The notes below the pieces were generated by a model. That model had not been told where the DNA came from and did not search any database. It saw nothing but the letters and a program-made list of their open reading frames with translations. A DNA stretch of 64,000 nucleotides from Phycisphaerae bacterium RAS1 (GTDB lineage: Bacteria > Planctomycetota > Phycisphaerae > UBA1845 > Fen-1342), in contig SMLU01000003.1 of NCBI GenBank assembly GCA_007859745.1, positions 186,001-250,000 of the forward strand, in the 5' to 3' direction. Positions 47,781 through 55,441 of this stretch are shown here, in pieces. Position numbers and translations under genes: made by a program. Every line of letters starts with the position of its first letter. Position 1 is the stretch's first letter.

Positions 47781-49046
47781 CTACTTCTGGCGCTTGAACA
47801 ACTGATCGTAGTCCTCGTAGACCATATCGGACGCCTTCTTCTTGAAGAGCGTGCCGATCTTGTCCGGCAGTTCCTTTTGAGCCGTGTCGCGGTAGTACTT
47901 GCCCAGTGCGGCGTCTTCGGATTGGGTAAACGCCTTGGGCACCGCCCAGGATTTCGGATTCATCTCCTCGCGCATCAGGTTCGGCGCCACGACCAGCGTT
48001 TTGTAGCAGCCGCTGCCGAACGCCCGCGACCAGACCTGCACCGCCCGCAGGAGGTTTACGAAATTCCCGCGGCGGGCGTTGGTCACGAGGTAGTCGCGGA
48101 GCGTCTCGACCAGCTTGGGCATCTTGCTCAGGTTGATGAAGACCGTGTTGAGCTTGTCGGTGCGCTCGCCCACCTGCCGCAGGTCGCGCAACATGCCGTG
48201 AATGTGCGCCTCCATGACCGCGAAGGCGCGAATCAGCTCGACCAGGGCGTCGCCGATCTCCTCGAATGTCTGGTGCGTGGGGGTGTGCGTCTCGACGAAC
48301 ACCTCGGGCAATTCGGTGTGAAACTTCGCCCACAGCTCCTTGAACGCCGCCTCGGCGGTGCGGCCCTCGGCCGCGACCGTCTCCACCTCGGCCGCCTCGA
48401 CCTTGGTGTCGCGCTCGCGCAGCGCAGCCTCCACCTGGGCCCGCAGTTTCTCGTTTTCGTCGCGCAGTTGGTTGATCAGGTCGGCCTGCTGCGTCGCCTG
48501 TGTGTTCACCGATTGCCTCGCGTTCTTCAGCTTGTCGTAAGTGACCTGAAGCTGCTCGTGCTCGTTGATCTGCACGCGCAACTGGCTCTCCAGCCGGCCG
48601 ATGTCGTCCAGCAGCTTCGAGCGCTCGCCCTGCATCTCCGTCAGCGTCGAGCGCTGCACGGAGAGCACCTGCTCCGCCTGCTTGCGCTCGGTCAACTCGG
48701 ACGCCAGCCGGCGGTCCAGTTCGTCGGCGCGCGTCTTTTCCGTGGTGACTCTCAGCTCCAGCGCAGCGCGCTCACGCATCAGCGACTGCACCGACCCGGA
48801 CGGAGCCGGTGACTCGGCCGGCGGCGGCGCGGCCGGCTGTGCAGCGCCCGCCCGCCCCGCCGGCGCCAGCAACACGTCCAACTCCTGCCGCACGGCCTCG
48901 GAAACCGGCGCACCGCCGCGCGCCAGCGTTTGCCGGAATACGTCGTCCAGCGCGCCAGCGTCCGCCGCAGACCGCCGGCGCGACTCGGCCGCTGCTCGGC
49001 CGAGCGCCGCGATGCGATCCAGCCCCACTACCGCCGCCTGTGCCAT
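47781..49046 (-). CDS. Coiled-coil protein of unknown function upstream of pilT
   Basis: The 421-residue protein has an N-terminal helical part and an Ala/Pro-rich linker (AAQPAAPPPAESPAPSGSVQ). A long coiled coil follows at about 105-250 (MRERAALELRVTTEKTRADE, LRDENEKLRAQVEAALRERD). A conserved-looking globular end comes last (FEEIGDALVELIRAFAVMEA, HGMLRDLRQVGERTDKLNTV, RRGNFVNLLRAVQVWSRAFG). No signal peptide or membrane helix is present. I do not recognise the family. The ATG at 49046 has AGAGGAG six bases upstream. The extended frame before it translates a family A repeat. The position before pilT on the same strand suggests a link to pili or cell organisation, by inference only. Confidence 0.75.
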   Translation of the reverse strand: MAQAAVVGLDRIAALGRAAAESRRRSAADAGALDDVFRQTLARGGAPVSEAVRQELDVLLAPAGRAGAAQPAAPPPAESPAPSGSVQSLMRERAALELRVTTEKTRADELDRRLASELTERKQAEQVLSVQRSTLTEMQGERSKLLDDIGRLESQLRVQINEHEQLQVTYDKLKNARQSVNTQATQQADLINQLRDENEKLRAQVEAALRERDTKVEAAEVETVAAEGRTAEAAFKELWAKFHTELPEVFVETHTPTHQTFEEIGDALVELIRAFAVMEAHIHGMLRDLRQVGERTDKLNTVFINLSKMPKLVETLRDYLVTNARRGNFVNLLRAVQVWSRAFGSGCYKTLVVAPNLMREEMNPKSWAVPKAFTQSEDAALGKYYRDTAQKELPDKIGTLFKKKASDMVYEDYDQLFKRQK

Positions 49047-49235
49047 GGCCGCTCCTCTTGCAATCCGCGGCGGCGGGTGCAGCGCCGCCGAAAGTAAGCG
49101 TACTGGTCTCGCGAATGGCGGGCAAGCGCCGGAACATCCGCGTAAGGGGTCAGAACGCGAAGTGCAAGCGAGCGCCGCGGTACGATCCGAGCCGCGCGCG
49201 TAAGCTAGCGGTTCTTGATACTCCGCTCCCTCACG

Positions 49236-50728
49236 AGAGTGAGAATAAATCCCCCTTGCCGGGGATGGTACATTATTCGACATGGACACGACGATGCTGA
49301 TTGCCGGAATGGATGCCGTGATGAACGACCCAGTATCGGAATCGACGGGGCGGTGTGCGTTGGCGGAGCCGCCGCGGCTTCGGCGGCCGAATCGCGAGCA
49401 GTCGTTGCTGCTGCCGTGCTGTCTGGAGGATCTGCTGCCGGCGGATCACGCGGCGCGGGCGGTTTGGTCGGTCGTGGAGCGGCTCGATCTTTCGGCGTTC
49501 AGCGCCCCGCTCAAGGCGCGCGGCGACGAGCCGGGCCGGCCGGCGACGGATCCGCAGTTGCTGACGGCGTTGTGGCTGTACGCGACGATCGAGGGGATTG
49601 GCAGTGGGCGCGAGATCGAGCGACGCTGCGGCTGCCAGGACGCTTTTCGCTGGCTGTGCGGCGGCGTGCCGGTGAACTATCACACGTTGAATGACTTCCG
49701 CGTCGGTCACGGGGCGGCGCTGGACGAACTGTTTTCGCAGGTGTTGGCGGTGCTGATGCACAAGCGGATCGTGAGCGTGCGTCGGATTGCGCAGGACGGA
49801 ACCAAGGTGCGGGCCGACGCCGGGCGGCACACCTTCCGCCGCGAGGCGACGCTGCAGCGTCAACTGACGGAAGCCCGCGCCCATGTGGCGGCGGTCAAGG
49901 CCCAGTCGGACAACCCTGCCGCGGATGCGCGACGGCGTGCCGCGCAGGAGCGTGCGGCCCGGGAGCGGGTCGAGCGAATCGAAGCGGCGTTGGCCGAGTT
50001 GCCGAAGATTGGCGCAGACCAGCAGCAGTCCAAGCGGCCGGACGTGCGTGCCAAAGAGCCGCGGGCCTCGACGATCGACCCGCAAGCGCGCGTCATGAAG
50101 ATGCCCGACGGCGGCTACCGTCCGGCGTATAACGTACAACTGGCAACCGACGTGGAGAGCCGCGCGATTGTGGGGGTGGACGTCACCCAGGCCCGCAGCG
50201 ACCACCAGCAAGCAGCGCCGCTGCGCGCCCAGGTGGAGCGGCGCAGCGGCGCGAAGGTGGTAGAGCACCTGCTCGACGGCGGCTACGTGCAGTTGGCCGA
50301 GATCGAGCGCGCCGAAGCGGCGGGCACACGCATCTATGCGCCGCCGCAGAAGACCAGGAACGACACCGCGGGCTTTGCGCCCAAACGCTCTGACGGTCCG
50401 GGCGTGGCGGCCTGGCGCGTGCGCATGGGAACGCCGGCGGGCCAGACGATCTATAAGCAGCGAGCCTCGACCGCCGAGCCGGTCAACGCCGACTTGAAAC
50501 GGTATCGCGGACTGGCGCAATGCGTCGTGCGCGGGCTGGCCAAAGTACGCTGCCAGGCCCTTTGGGCCGCCCTCGCCTACAACGTGATGCACTTCGCCGC
50601 GCAGCTCGTCACCTGACCAACGGTGAGCGAATGAACCCGCCGGTGCAGCCGAAGTAAACAAGCGAATCACGAGCCGCAGACCATGCGACAAGGAAACCGA
50701 CGCCGGCCAAAGGAAAAGTTCTCAGTCT
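49236..50728 (+). mobile_element. IS1182-type insertion sequence inserted in a family A repeat
   Basis: The element is 1493 bp with imperfect ends: AGAGTGAGAA at the left and, on the other strand at the right, AGACTGAGAA. It is flanked by CTCACG on both sides (49230-49235 and 50729-50734). Joining the flanks at one CTCACG gives the normal family A sequence (TCCCTCACGGTCGCGGCTCG), so the target was a family A repeat. One transposase gene fills it. Confidence 0.85.
49282..50616 (+). CDS. IS1182-family transposase
   Basis: The 444-residue protein has the IS1182 N-terminal domain (PNREQSLLLPCCLEDLLPAD, then DPQLLTALWLYATIEGIGSG and RWLCGGVPVNYHTLNDFRV). A basic coiled middle follows, then a DDE-type catalytic part: VRRIAQDGTKVRADAG near 170, AIVGVDVTQARSDHQQAAPL near 290 and ASTAEPVNADLKR near 395. 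The end CQALWAALAYNVMHF is typical. The length is full for the family and no stop interrupts the frame, so the element may still be active. A second ATG occurs a few codons in. The first was chosen because it follows GGGGATGG closely. Confidence 0.92.
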   Translation: MDTTMLIAGMDAVMNDPVSESTGRCALAEPPRLRRPNREQSLLLPCCLEDLLPADHAARAVWSVVERLDLSAFSAPLKARGDEPGRPATDPQLLTALWLYATIEGIGSGREIERRCGCQDAFRWLCGGVPVNYHTLNDFRVGHGAALDELFSQVLAVLMHKRIVSVRRIAQDGTKVRADAGRHTFRREATLQRQLTEARAHVAAVKAQSDNPAADARRRAAQERAARERVERIEAALAELPKIGADQQQSKRPDVRAKEPRASTIDPQARVMKMPDGGYRPAYNVQLATDVESRAIVGVDVTQARSDHQQAAPLRAQVERRSGAKVVEHLLDGGYVQLAEIERAEAAGTRIYAPPQKTRNDTAGFAPKRSDGPGVAAWRVRMGTPAGQTIYKQRASTAEPVNADLKRYRGLAQCVVRGLAKVRCQALWAALAYNVMHFAAQLVT

Positions 50729-50733
50729 CTCAC

Positions 50734-50826
50734 GGTCGCGGCTCGGATGGATGACCGGTCGCGGCTCGGATGGATGACCGGTCGCGGCTCGGATGGAACG
50801 ACCGGTCGCGGCTGGGGTGGATGCCC
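50734..50826. repeat. Tandem half family A units, 23-bp step
   Basis: Four units beginning GGTCGCGGCTCGGATGG lie at 50734, 50757, 50780 and 50804, directly after the IS right end. They appear to be a local expansion of the right arm of the family A copy that the IS entered. Confidence 0.78.
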
Positions 50827-50844
50827 GTTGCTTGACGCGGCGGG

Positions 50845-52482
50845 TCAGCTTCCCGCCAGCACCGCGATGAACGGGTTGATATCCAGAATGTCCGCCGAGC
50901 CGTCGCCATTCACGTCGGCCAGCAGAATGTCGCAATCGGGATACGCGATGGCGTAGCCGGCCGGGTCGCTCAGCGCCAGCGTGAAGGCGTTGATGTCGAG
51001 GATGTTGACATCGCCGTCGCAGTTCAGGTCGCCCAGCGGCCCGAGCGAGCCGTTGGCGTTCACGTTTTGAGCGTACAAGTCGACGCTGCTGGTCACGTCG
51101 TTGCGGTTGTCCTCCCACAGCGCGATCGCGCCGCCGCTCCCGTCAGCCACGACCGGCAGGCGGCCCTTGTCCGTGAGCTGGCTGGCCAGAATCCGCTCGC
51201 CGCCCGGCCAGGTCAGATTGCCGTTCACGTCCAGCCGGAAGGCGACCACGCGATCCTGCACGACCGAACCCGTCGGCGCGTCGAAGCACATCGCGATCGC
51301 GCCGCCCGCCCCGCTGGGCACGCAGCGGATGAAATCTTCGATGTTCGTATCGACCGGCCGCAGTTCGACGCCGCTGTCGCCCCAGGCGCGGGCGCCGAGG
51401 GCGCTGAGCTTCTGGGCGCGAACGCCGCGCTGCGCCTGGTTGGAGGTCTGCTCGCTGTAGATGACGATCGTCTCGCCGCTGGCGGCGTTGTAGCTGATGG
51501 CGGGATTCATGTGGTGCTGGCCGGCGGGAAGCGTGGCGATCTCGGCGCCGTTGTGCGGGAAGAGTTCGAGGCCGTTTGCGTCGAGATGCTGCACGAACGA
51601 GGCGAAGAGATTGGCCGAGCTGCGGTGCCAGCCGAGAACTGCGCCGCCGGCGCCGTCGGAGCGCAGGATCGGGTCGTACGCGATCGGCACGGACGTGGCG
51701 TCGAACACGCTGACGTGCGAACCCCATGCGGGCGTGCCGTCGCTGTTGAACTTCTGGCAGCGAATGTGCCGCGGGCTGCCGAACGTGCTGATGTCGCGCA
51801 GCCAGCTCACGATGTACTTGCCGCTCTCCGCGGCGACCACCGAGCAGAATCCCTGGTCGCGCGTCGCCTCGACGGTCGTCGTCACGCCGTCGCCGGGGTA
51901 CTGGGGCGTGCCGGCGGCGTCCACTTTCTGCATGACAATGACGCCGTCGCCGGGACTGGGGATGCGGGCCCAGGCGAAAAGGAAGCTGCCGTCCGAGAGC
52001 TCAGCGGCTTTGGGGGCCGGCTCGAAGTCGGCGTTGCTCGAAAGCGTCACGCCGTTCGGACCCCAGAGAAACGTCCCGTCCGCGGCGATGCGGTAGGCAT
52101 AGACGTCCAGGTCGCCGACGGCGCGGATGTCGGTGAAGACCAGCACCGCATTACCGGACGAATCAGCGATCAGGCTCCAATCGACCAGCGACGAGTTTTG
52201 AGCGTTGTTGCTGACCAGCAGGCCGTCGGCGGCGAACTGCGGATGGCCGAAGCGGTCATACCGCTGGATGTACATGTCGTAGTTGCCGGAGCGCGGATCA
52301 AACCAGCCCATGTAGCAGCCGCCGTCAGCGGTGGCGGCGAGCTTGGGCACGGTCTGCCAGCCGGTCGCCCCGCAGACTTTCAGGTTCTCTGCGGGATCCA
52401 CGTTCCATTGGGCCAGGGAGGAAAGAGCGAGACACGGCAGCGTCAGCGCGGCAAACGGCGCGCGAAGTCGGCGAGCGGTCAT
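50845..52482 (-). CDS. Secreted beta-rich protein with dockerin-like end
   Basis: The 545-residue protein has a signal peptide (RAPFAALTLPCLALSSLA). A body of repeated beta units of about 50 residues follows, with patterns like YDRFGHPQFAADGLLVSNNA, YRIAADGTFLWGPNGVTLSS and RLDVNGNLTWPGGERI. These recall propeller blades. It ends in the dockerin-like module (GDLNCDGDVNILDINAFTLA, then SADILDINPFIAVLAGS). No catalytic motif was seen. GAGG lies seven bases before the ATG. The C-terminal module is shared with the subtilase (11411-15100) and the last gene of the window. A role in substrate binding or surface attachment is inferred. Confidence 0.8.
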   Translation of the reverse strand: MTARRLRAPFAALTLPCLALSSLAQWNVDPAENLKVCGATGWQTVPKLAATADGGCYMGWFDPRSGNYDMYIQRYDRFGHPQFAADGLLVSNNAQNSSLVDWSLIADSSGNAVLVFTDIRAVGDLDVYAYRIAADGTFLWGPNGVTLSSNADFEPAPKAAELSDGSFLFAWARIPSPGDGVIVMQKVDAAGTPQYPGDGVTTTVEATRDQGFCSVVAAESGKYIVSWLRDISTFGSPRHIRCQKFNSDGTPAWGSHVSVFDATSVPIAYDPILRSDGAGGAVLGWHRSSANLFASFVQHLDANGLELFPHNGAEIATLPAGQHHMNPAISYNAASGETIVIYSEQTSNQAQRGVRAQKLSALGARAWGDSGVELRPVDTNIEDFIRCVPSGAGGAIAMCFDAPTGSVVQDRVVAFRLDVNGNLTWPGGERILASQLTDKGRLPVVADGSGGAIALWEDNRNDVTSSVDLYAQNVNANGSLGPLGDLNCDGDVNILDINAFTLALSDPAGYAIAYPDCDILLADVNGDGSADILDINPFIAVLAGS

Positions 52483-52662
52483 GGGACGCCTCGGGAAAAA
52501 AATGTCGCCTTGCGGAGGTACACCCAGCGCGAGCGCGAGCCAGTGGGTAGAATCCGCCCGTTATTGTCGCGAATCGGCGCGCGTGAATCAACCGAAACCG
52601 CGAAGCGGTGCTGATCGGGCGTGGCCGAAGTTCCTGGCAGACGCTGCTGGCCCGGCCGTTTT

Positions 52663-52761
52663 TCCGAACCCGCCGCGCCAAGCGGCGGGTCCACGATCGT
52701 AGGCGAGCGGCGCCGCACTGGGCGGGGACGTCAACCCGCCGCTTGGCGCGGCGGGTTCGGA
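52663..52761. repeat. Family B element, full copy (99 bp)
   Basis: Terminal arms TCCGAACCCGCCGCGCC... and ...CGCGGCGGGTTCGGA. Similarity to the other copies continues for about 40 bp on both sides. It lies in the 397-bp gap between the dockerin gene and the peptidase gene. The rest of the gap shows no gene and no convincing promoter. Confidence 0.85.
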
Positions 52762-52879
52762 CAGAAAGGCCCGCCGAGCCTGCCAGAATCTACCGTCGCG
52801 TCGAACTGGTCGCGTTTGACGTTGGCGCCCACACTTGACCAGCAGCGCCGAAACGACGCACAGAACCCGCGAGGAACGC

Positions 52880-54097
52880 ATGATCGATCACGCCGCCGTC
52901 CTGCAGGATGCCAAGCGCCGCGAAGATGCGATGGTCACGCTGCTGCGCGAGCTGGTCGCAATTCCCGGCGAAAGCGGTGGCGAAGGCCCCGTGATCCAGC
53001 GCATCCGCCGCGAACTGGAGTCCTGCGGCTGGTTCGACCGGGTCTGGACCGATCCGATGGGCAATCTCCTGGCCCAGCTCGGCGCTGGCCCGCGGCTGAT
53101 CGCCATCGACGCGCACGTGGACACCGTCGGCATCGGGGACCGCGCGCAATGGAAGCACGACCCCTACCAGGGAAAGCTCGAAGGCGGCGTGGTTTACGGC
53201 CGCGGCGCCGGCGACCAGCGCGGGGCGGTGCCGGCGATGATTCACGCGGCGGGGATTATCCGCGGTCGGAAACTCCTGCCGGAGGACGTGACGCTCCTGC
53301 TGACGTTCACCGTCAGCGAGGAAGATTGTGATGGGCTCTGCTGGCAGTACATCATCCGCGAAGACGGGATTCGGCCCGAATGCGTGATCGTCACCGATTC
53401 AACCAACTGCCAGATCCTCCGCGGGCAGCGCGGGCGAATGGAGATCGGCGTGACCGTGCACGGCCGCTCGTGTCACGGGTCGATGCCGGACAAGGGGGAC
53501 AATGCGGTATACAAGATCGCCCGCGTCGTGCAGGGCATTGAGCAGCTCAACCGGCGCGGGCTGAGGAAGGACCGCTTCCTCGGCAACGGCACGATCACCG
53601 TCAGCTACATCGATTGCAAGACGCCCAGCCTGTGCGCTGTTCCGGATCAGGCGTACATCCATCTCGACCGCCGCCTGACCACCGGCGAGACGAAAGCAAG
53701 CGCCCTGCGCGAGGTCCGCGGCGTCCTGAAGCGCGCGAAAGTGAGCGGCGACGTGCGCGTGCTGAAATACTCGAAGCCCACGCACACCGGTCTGATGTAC
53801 GAGACCGAAAGCGTCTTCCCGACCTGGTGCGAGCCGGAAAGCGCCCCGCAGGTGCAGGCGGCGGTCGCGACCTATCGCGCGCTGTGGAAAAAGAAACCGA
53901 AAGTCGGCCGCTGGACGTTCAGCACCAACGGCGTCGCCATCGCGGGTATGCACAAGATTCCCGCCGTCGGCTTCGGCCCGGCCGCGGAAAGCGTCGCGCA
54001 CACGGTCAACGACAGCGTGCCGTGCGAGCACCTGGTCCGCTGCGCGGCGTTCTATGCGGCGTTTCCTGCGGAGTACGTGCGGGTGGCGAGGAAGTAG
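52880..54097 (+). CDS. M20-family metallopeptidase (YgeY-like)
   Basis: The 405-residue protein has the M20 zinc ligands in order: IDAHVDTVG near residue 76, GRGAGDQRGAVPAMIHA near 110, TFTVSEEDCDGL near 148 and VTDSTN near 175. A dimerisation insert with the bridging His follows (GRSCHGSMPDKGDNA), and a late His lies in VAHTVNDSVPCEHL. This set resembles the YgeY group, which has been linked to selenium-related purine degradation, and other peptidases or deacylases. The substrate is unknown. GAGGAACGC precedes the ATG at 52880. A longer frame to 52835 is possible but has no binding site. Confidence 0.87.
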   Translation: MIDHAAVLQDAKRREDAMVTLLRELVAIPGESGGEGPVIQRIRRELESCGWFDRVWTDPMGNLLAQLGAGPRLIAIDAHVDTVGIGDRAQWKHDPYQGKLEGGVVYGRGAGDQRGAVPAMIHAAGIIRGRKLLPEDVTLLLTFTVSEEDCDGLCWQYIIREDGIRPECVIVTDSTNCQILRGQRGRMEIGVTVHGRSCHGSMPDKGDNAVYKIARVVQGIEQLNRRGLRKDRFLGNGTITVSYIDCKTPSLCAVPDQAYIHLDRRLTTGETKASALREVRGVLKRAKVSGDVRVLKYSKPTHTGLMYETESVFPTWCEPESAPQVQAAVATYRALWKKKPKVGRWTFSTNGVAIAGMHKIPAVGFGPAAESVAHTVNDSVPCEHLVRCAAFYAAFPAEYVRVARK

Positions 54098-54101
54098 GAT
54101 G

Positions 54102-54199
54102 TCGGAACCCGCCGCGCCAAGCGGCGCGGTGACGTTCCGGCCTAAGCGGCGCCGCTCGCGCATGGACGTCAACCCGCCGCTGGGCGCGGCGGGTTCGGA
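54102..54199. repeat. Family B element, full copy (98 bp)
   Basis: It starts five bases after the peptidase stop. One end reads TCGGAACCCGCCGCGCC, the other CGCGGCGGGTTCGGA. It fills the gap before the stop of the DUF4097 gene. Confidence 0.83.
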
Positions 54200-54258
54200 C
54201 AGATATTCCCGCCGAGCCCGCCGACGGGCTGATGCCTCACCCGCTCCGACCGGTCTGT

Positions 54259-55224
54259 CTACCGGAAGCTCATCGCGATTGACCCGTTCGACGTGGTCGC
54301 GTACACCTGCCCGCCGCCGCCTTCGTTCATCGTCGCTTCCAGGCGATGCTCGTCCATCACGCGCAGTCGGATCGGCACCTGCTCCAGGCTGCCGCGCACG
54401 CGGCCATTGCTGGTGGTCAGGCGCAGATCGGCGTTCATTGTCCTGGGCAGTGTCAGGTCGATGCGCCCGTTGGAGGTCCGCAGCACGACCGAGCCGGCGT
54501 CCGGCGGCGTGGCGTCGACCACCATCGAGCCGTTGGAGCTGTCGGCCCGCACGCTGCCGGTGCAGTCAATCAGGTCGATCCGGCCGTTAGACGTGTCGAG
54601 CTCGCAATCGCCCTTGATCGAGCGGAGCACGATGCTGCCGTTGGACGTGCGGGCCCGGCAGCTCCCGCCGATGCCGGCGGCCTCAACGCGGCCGTTGCTG
54701 GTGCGGGCGTCCACGTCGCCCTCGATGTCACGCAGCGTGATCCGGCCGTTGCTGGTGTGCAGATTCAACGGACCCTTCATCGCGGCGACTTCGATCGTGC
54801 CGTTGCCGGTTTCAACCTCGGCGGCGCAAGGCCTGGGAACGCGGACCGTCAGGCTGGCGCCCGGGGAGTAGAACCGCATCGACTCGGGGAATTCCAGCTC
54901 GATCACCAGCGTGGCCTCGTCGCCGGCCAGGCGGCGGGTGCGGATTTCGAGCGCGTCGACGTTGTACTCAGCCTCCTCGATGGTGCTGCCGCGGGCGAAC
55001 TTCGTGCCGTCGATGCGCACACTGTCGACCGTCGCCGACGCCAGGTCCACCCGGCCGTTGTGCGAGCGGATCACGACTTTTTCGACGCCGTCAGCCGGTT
55101 CGGTCATCTGGAAATCGCGGTGTGCGATGAAGGCGTTGGTGCAGCCGACGCCGGAAACGGCGGTCGCGGCCAGCAGAACGATCAGACACCGGCGTAGCAG
55201 GGCAGCCCGATGAGACGATGGCAT
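54259..55224 (-). CDS. DUF4097-family beta-repeat lipoprotein
   Basis: The 321-residue protein has a lipoprotein signal ending in VSGVGC. Its body is a right-handed beta-helix-like repeat with a TSNGRI/V unit about every 20 residues (HTSNGRITLRDIEGDVDART, SNGRVEAAGIGGSCRARTSN, GSIVLRSIKGDCELDTSNGR). That is the DUF4097 pattern. Members are found in envelopes of many phyla, often near anti-sigma factors. No function is established. It lies downstream of the ABC exporter genes on the same strand, separated by a large hairpin, so it is probably a separate unit. Confidence 0.82.
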   Translation of the reverse strand: MPSSHRAALLRRCLIVLLAATAVSGVGCTNAFIAHRDFQMTEPADGVEKVVIRSHNGRVDLASATVDSVRIDGTKFARGSTIEEAEYNVDALEIRTRRLAGDEATLVIELEFPESMRFYSPGASLTVRVPRPCAAEVETGNGTIEVAAMKGPLNLHTSNGRITLRDIEGDVDARTSNGRVEAAGIGGSCRARTSNGSIVLRSIKGDCELDTSNGRIDLIDCTGSVRADSSNGSMVVDATPPDAGSVVLRTSNGRIDLTLPRTMNADLRLTTSNGRVRGSLEQVPIRLRVMDEHRLEATMNEGGGGQVYATTSNGSIAMSFR

Positions 55225-55308
55225 GCGCGATTCTCCTGAGTTGAGGTCAGCTTATAGACCCTGCGCCGCGGCGGAGGTTAGTCAAGACAATTTACCAGAA
55301 GAGGGACC

Positions 55309-55399
55309 GAGGGATCGAGGGATCAAGGGATCAAGGGATCAAGGGATTGGGGGCGGGGCGCGCCCTTGATCCCTCGATCCCTTGATCCCTTGATCCCTC
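55309..55399. terminator. Large hairpin of GGGATCAA units
   Basis: Eight-base units (GGGATCAA, with variants) run from about 55309 to 55347, and their reverse complements from 55362 to 55399, giving a stem of some 35 bp that can slip in register. It lies 42 bp after the ABC permease stop, where a terminator is expected. A stretch just next to it (TGTGTTCTCTGTGCCTCTGT, 55404-55423) looks like a separate repeat. Confidence 0.55.
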
Positions 55400-55441
55400 T
55401 CCTCTGTGTTCTCTGTGCCTCTGTGGTTATTCGCATTTTTC

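Noticed and set aside
52483-52660. A promoter or small gene upstream of the M20 peptidase.
   Set aside because: No frame with a ribosome binding site and no convincing pair of promoter boxes was found.
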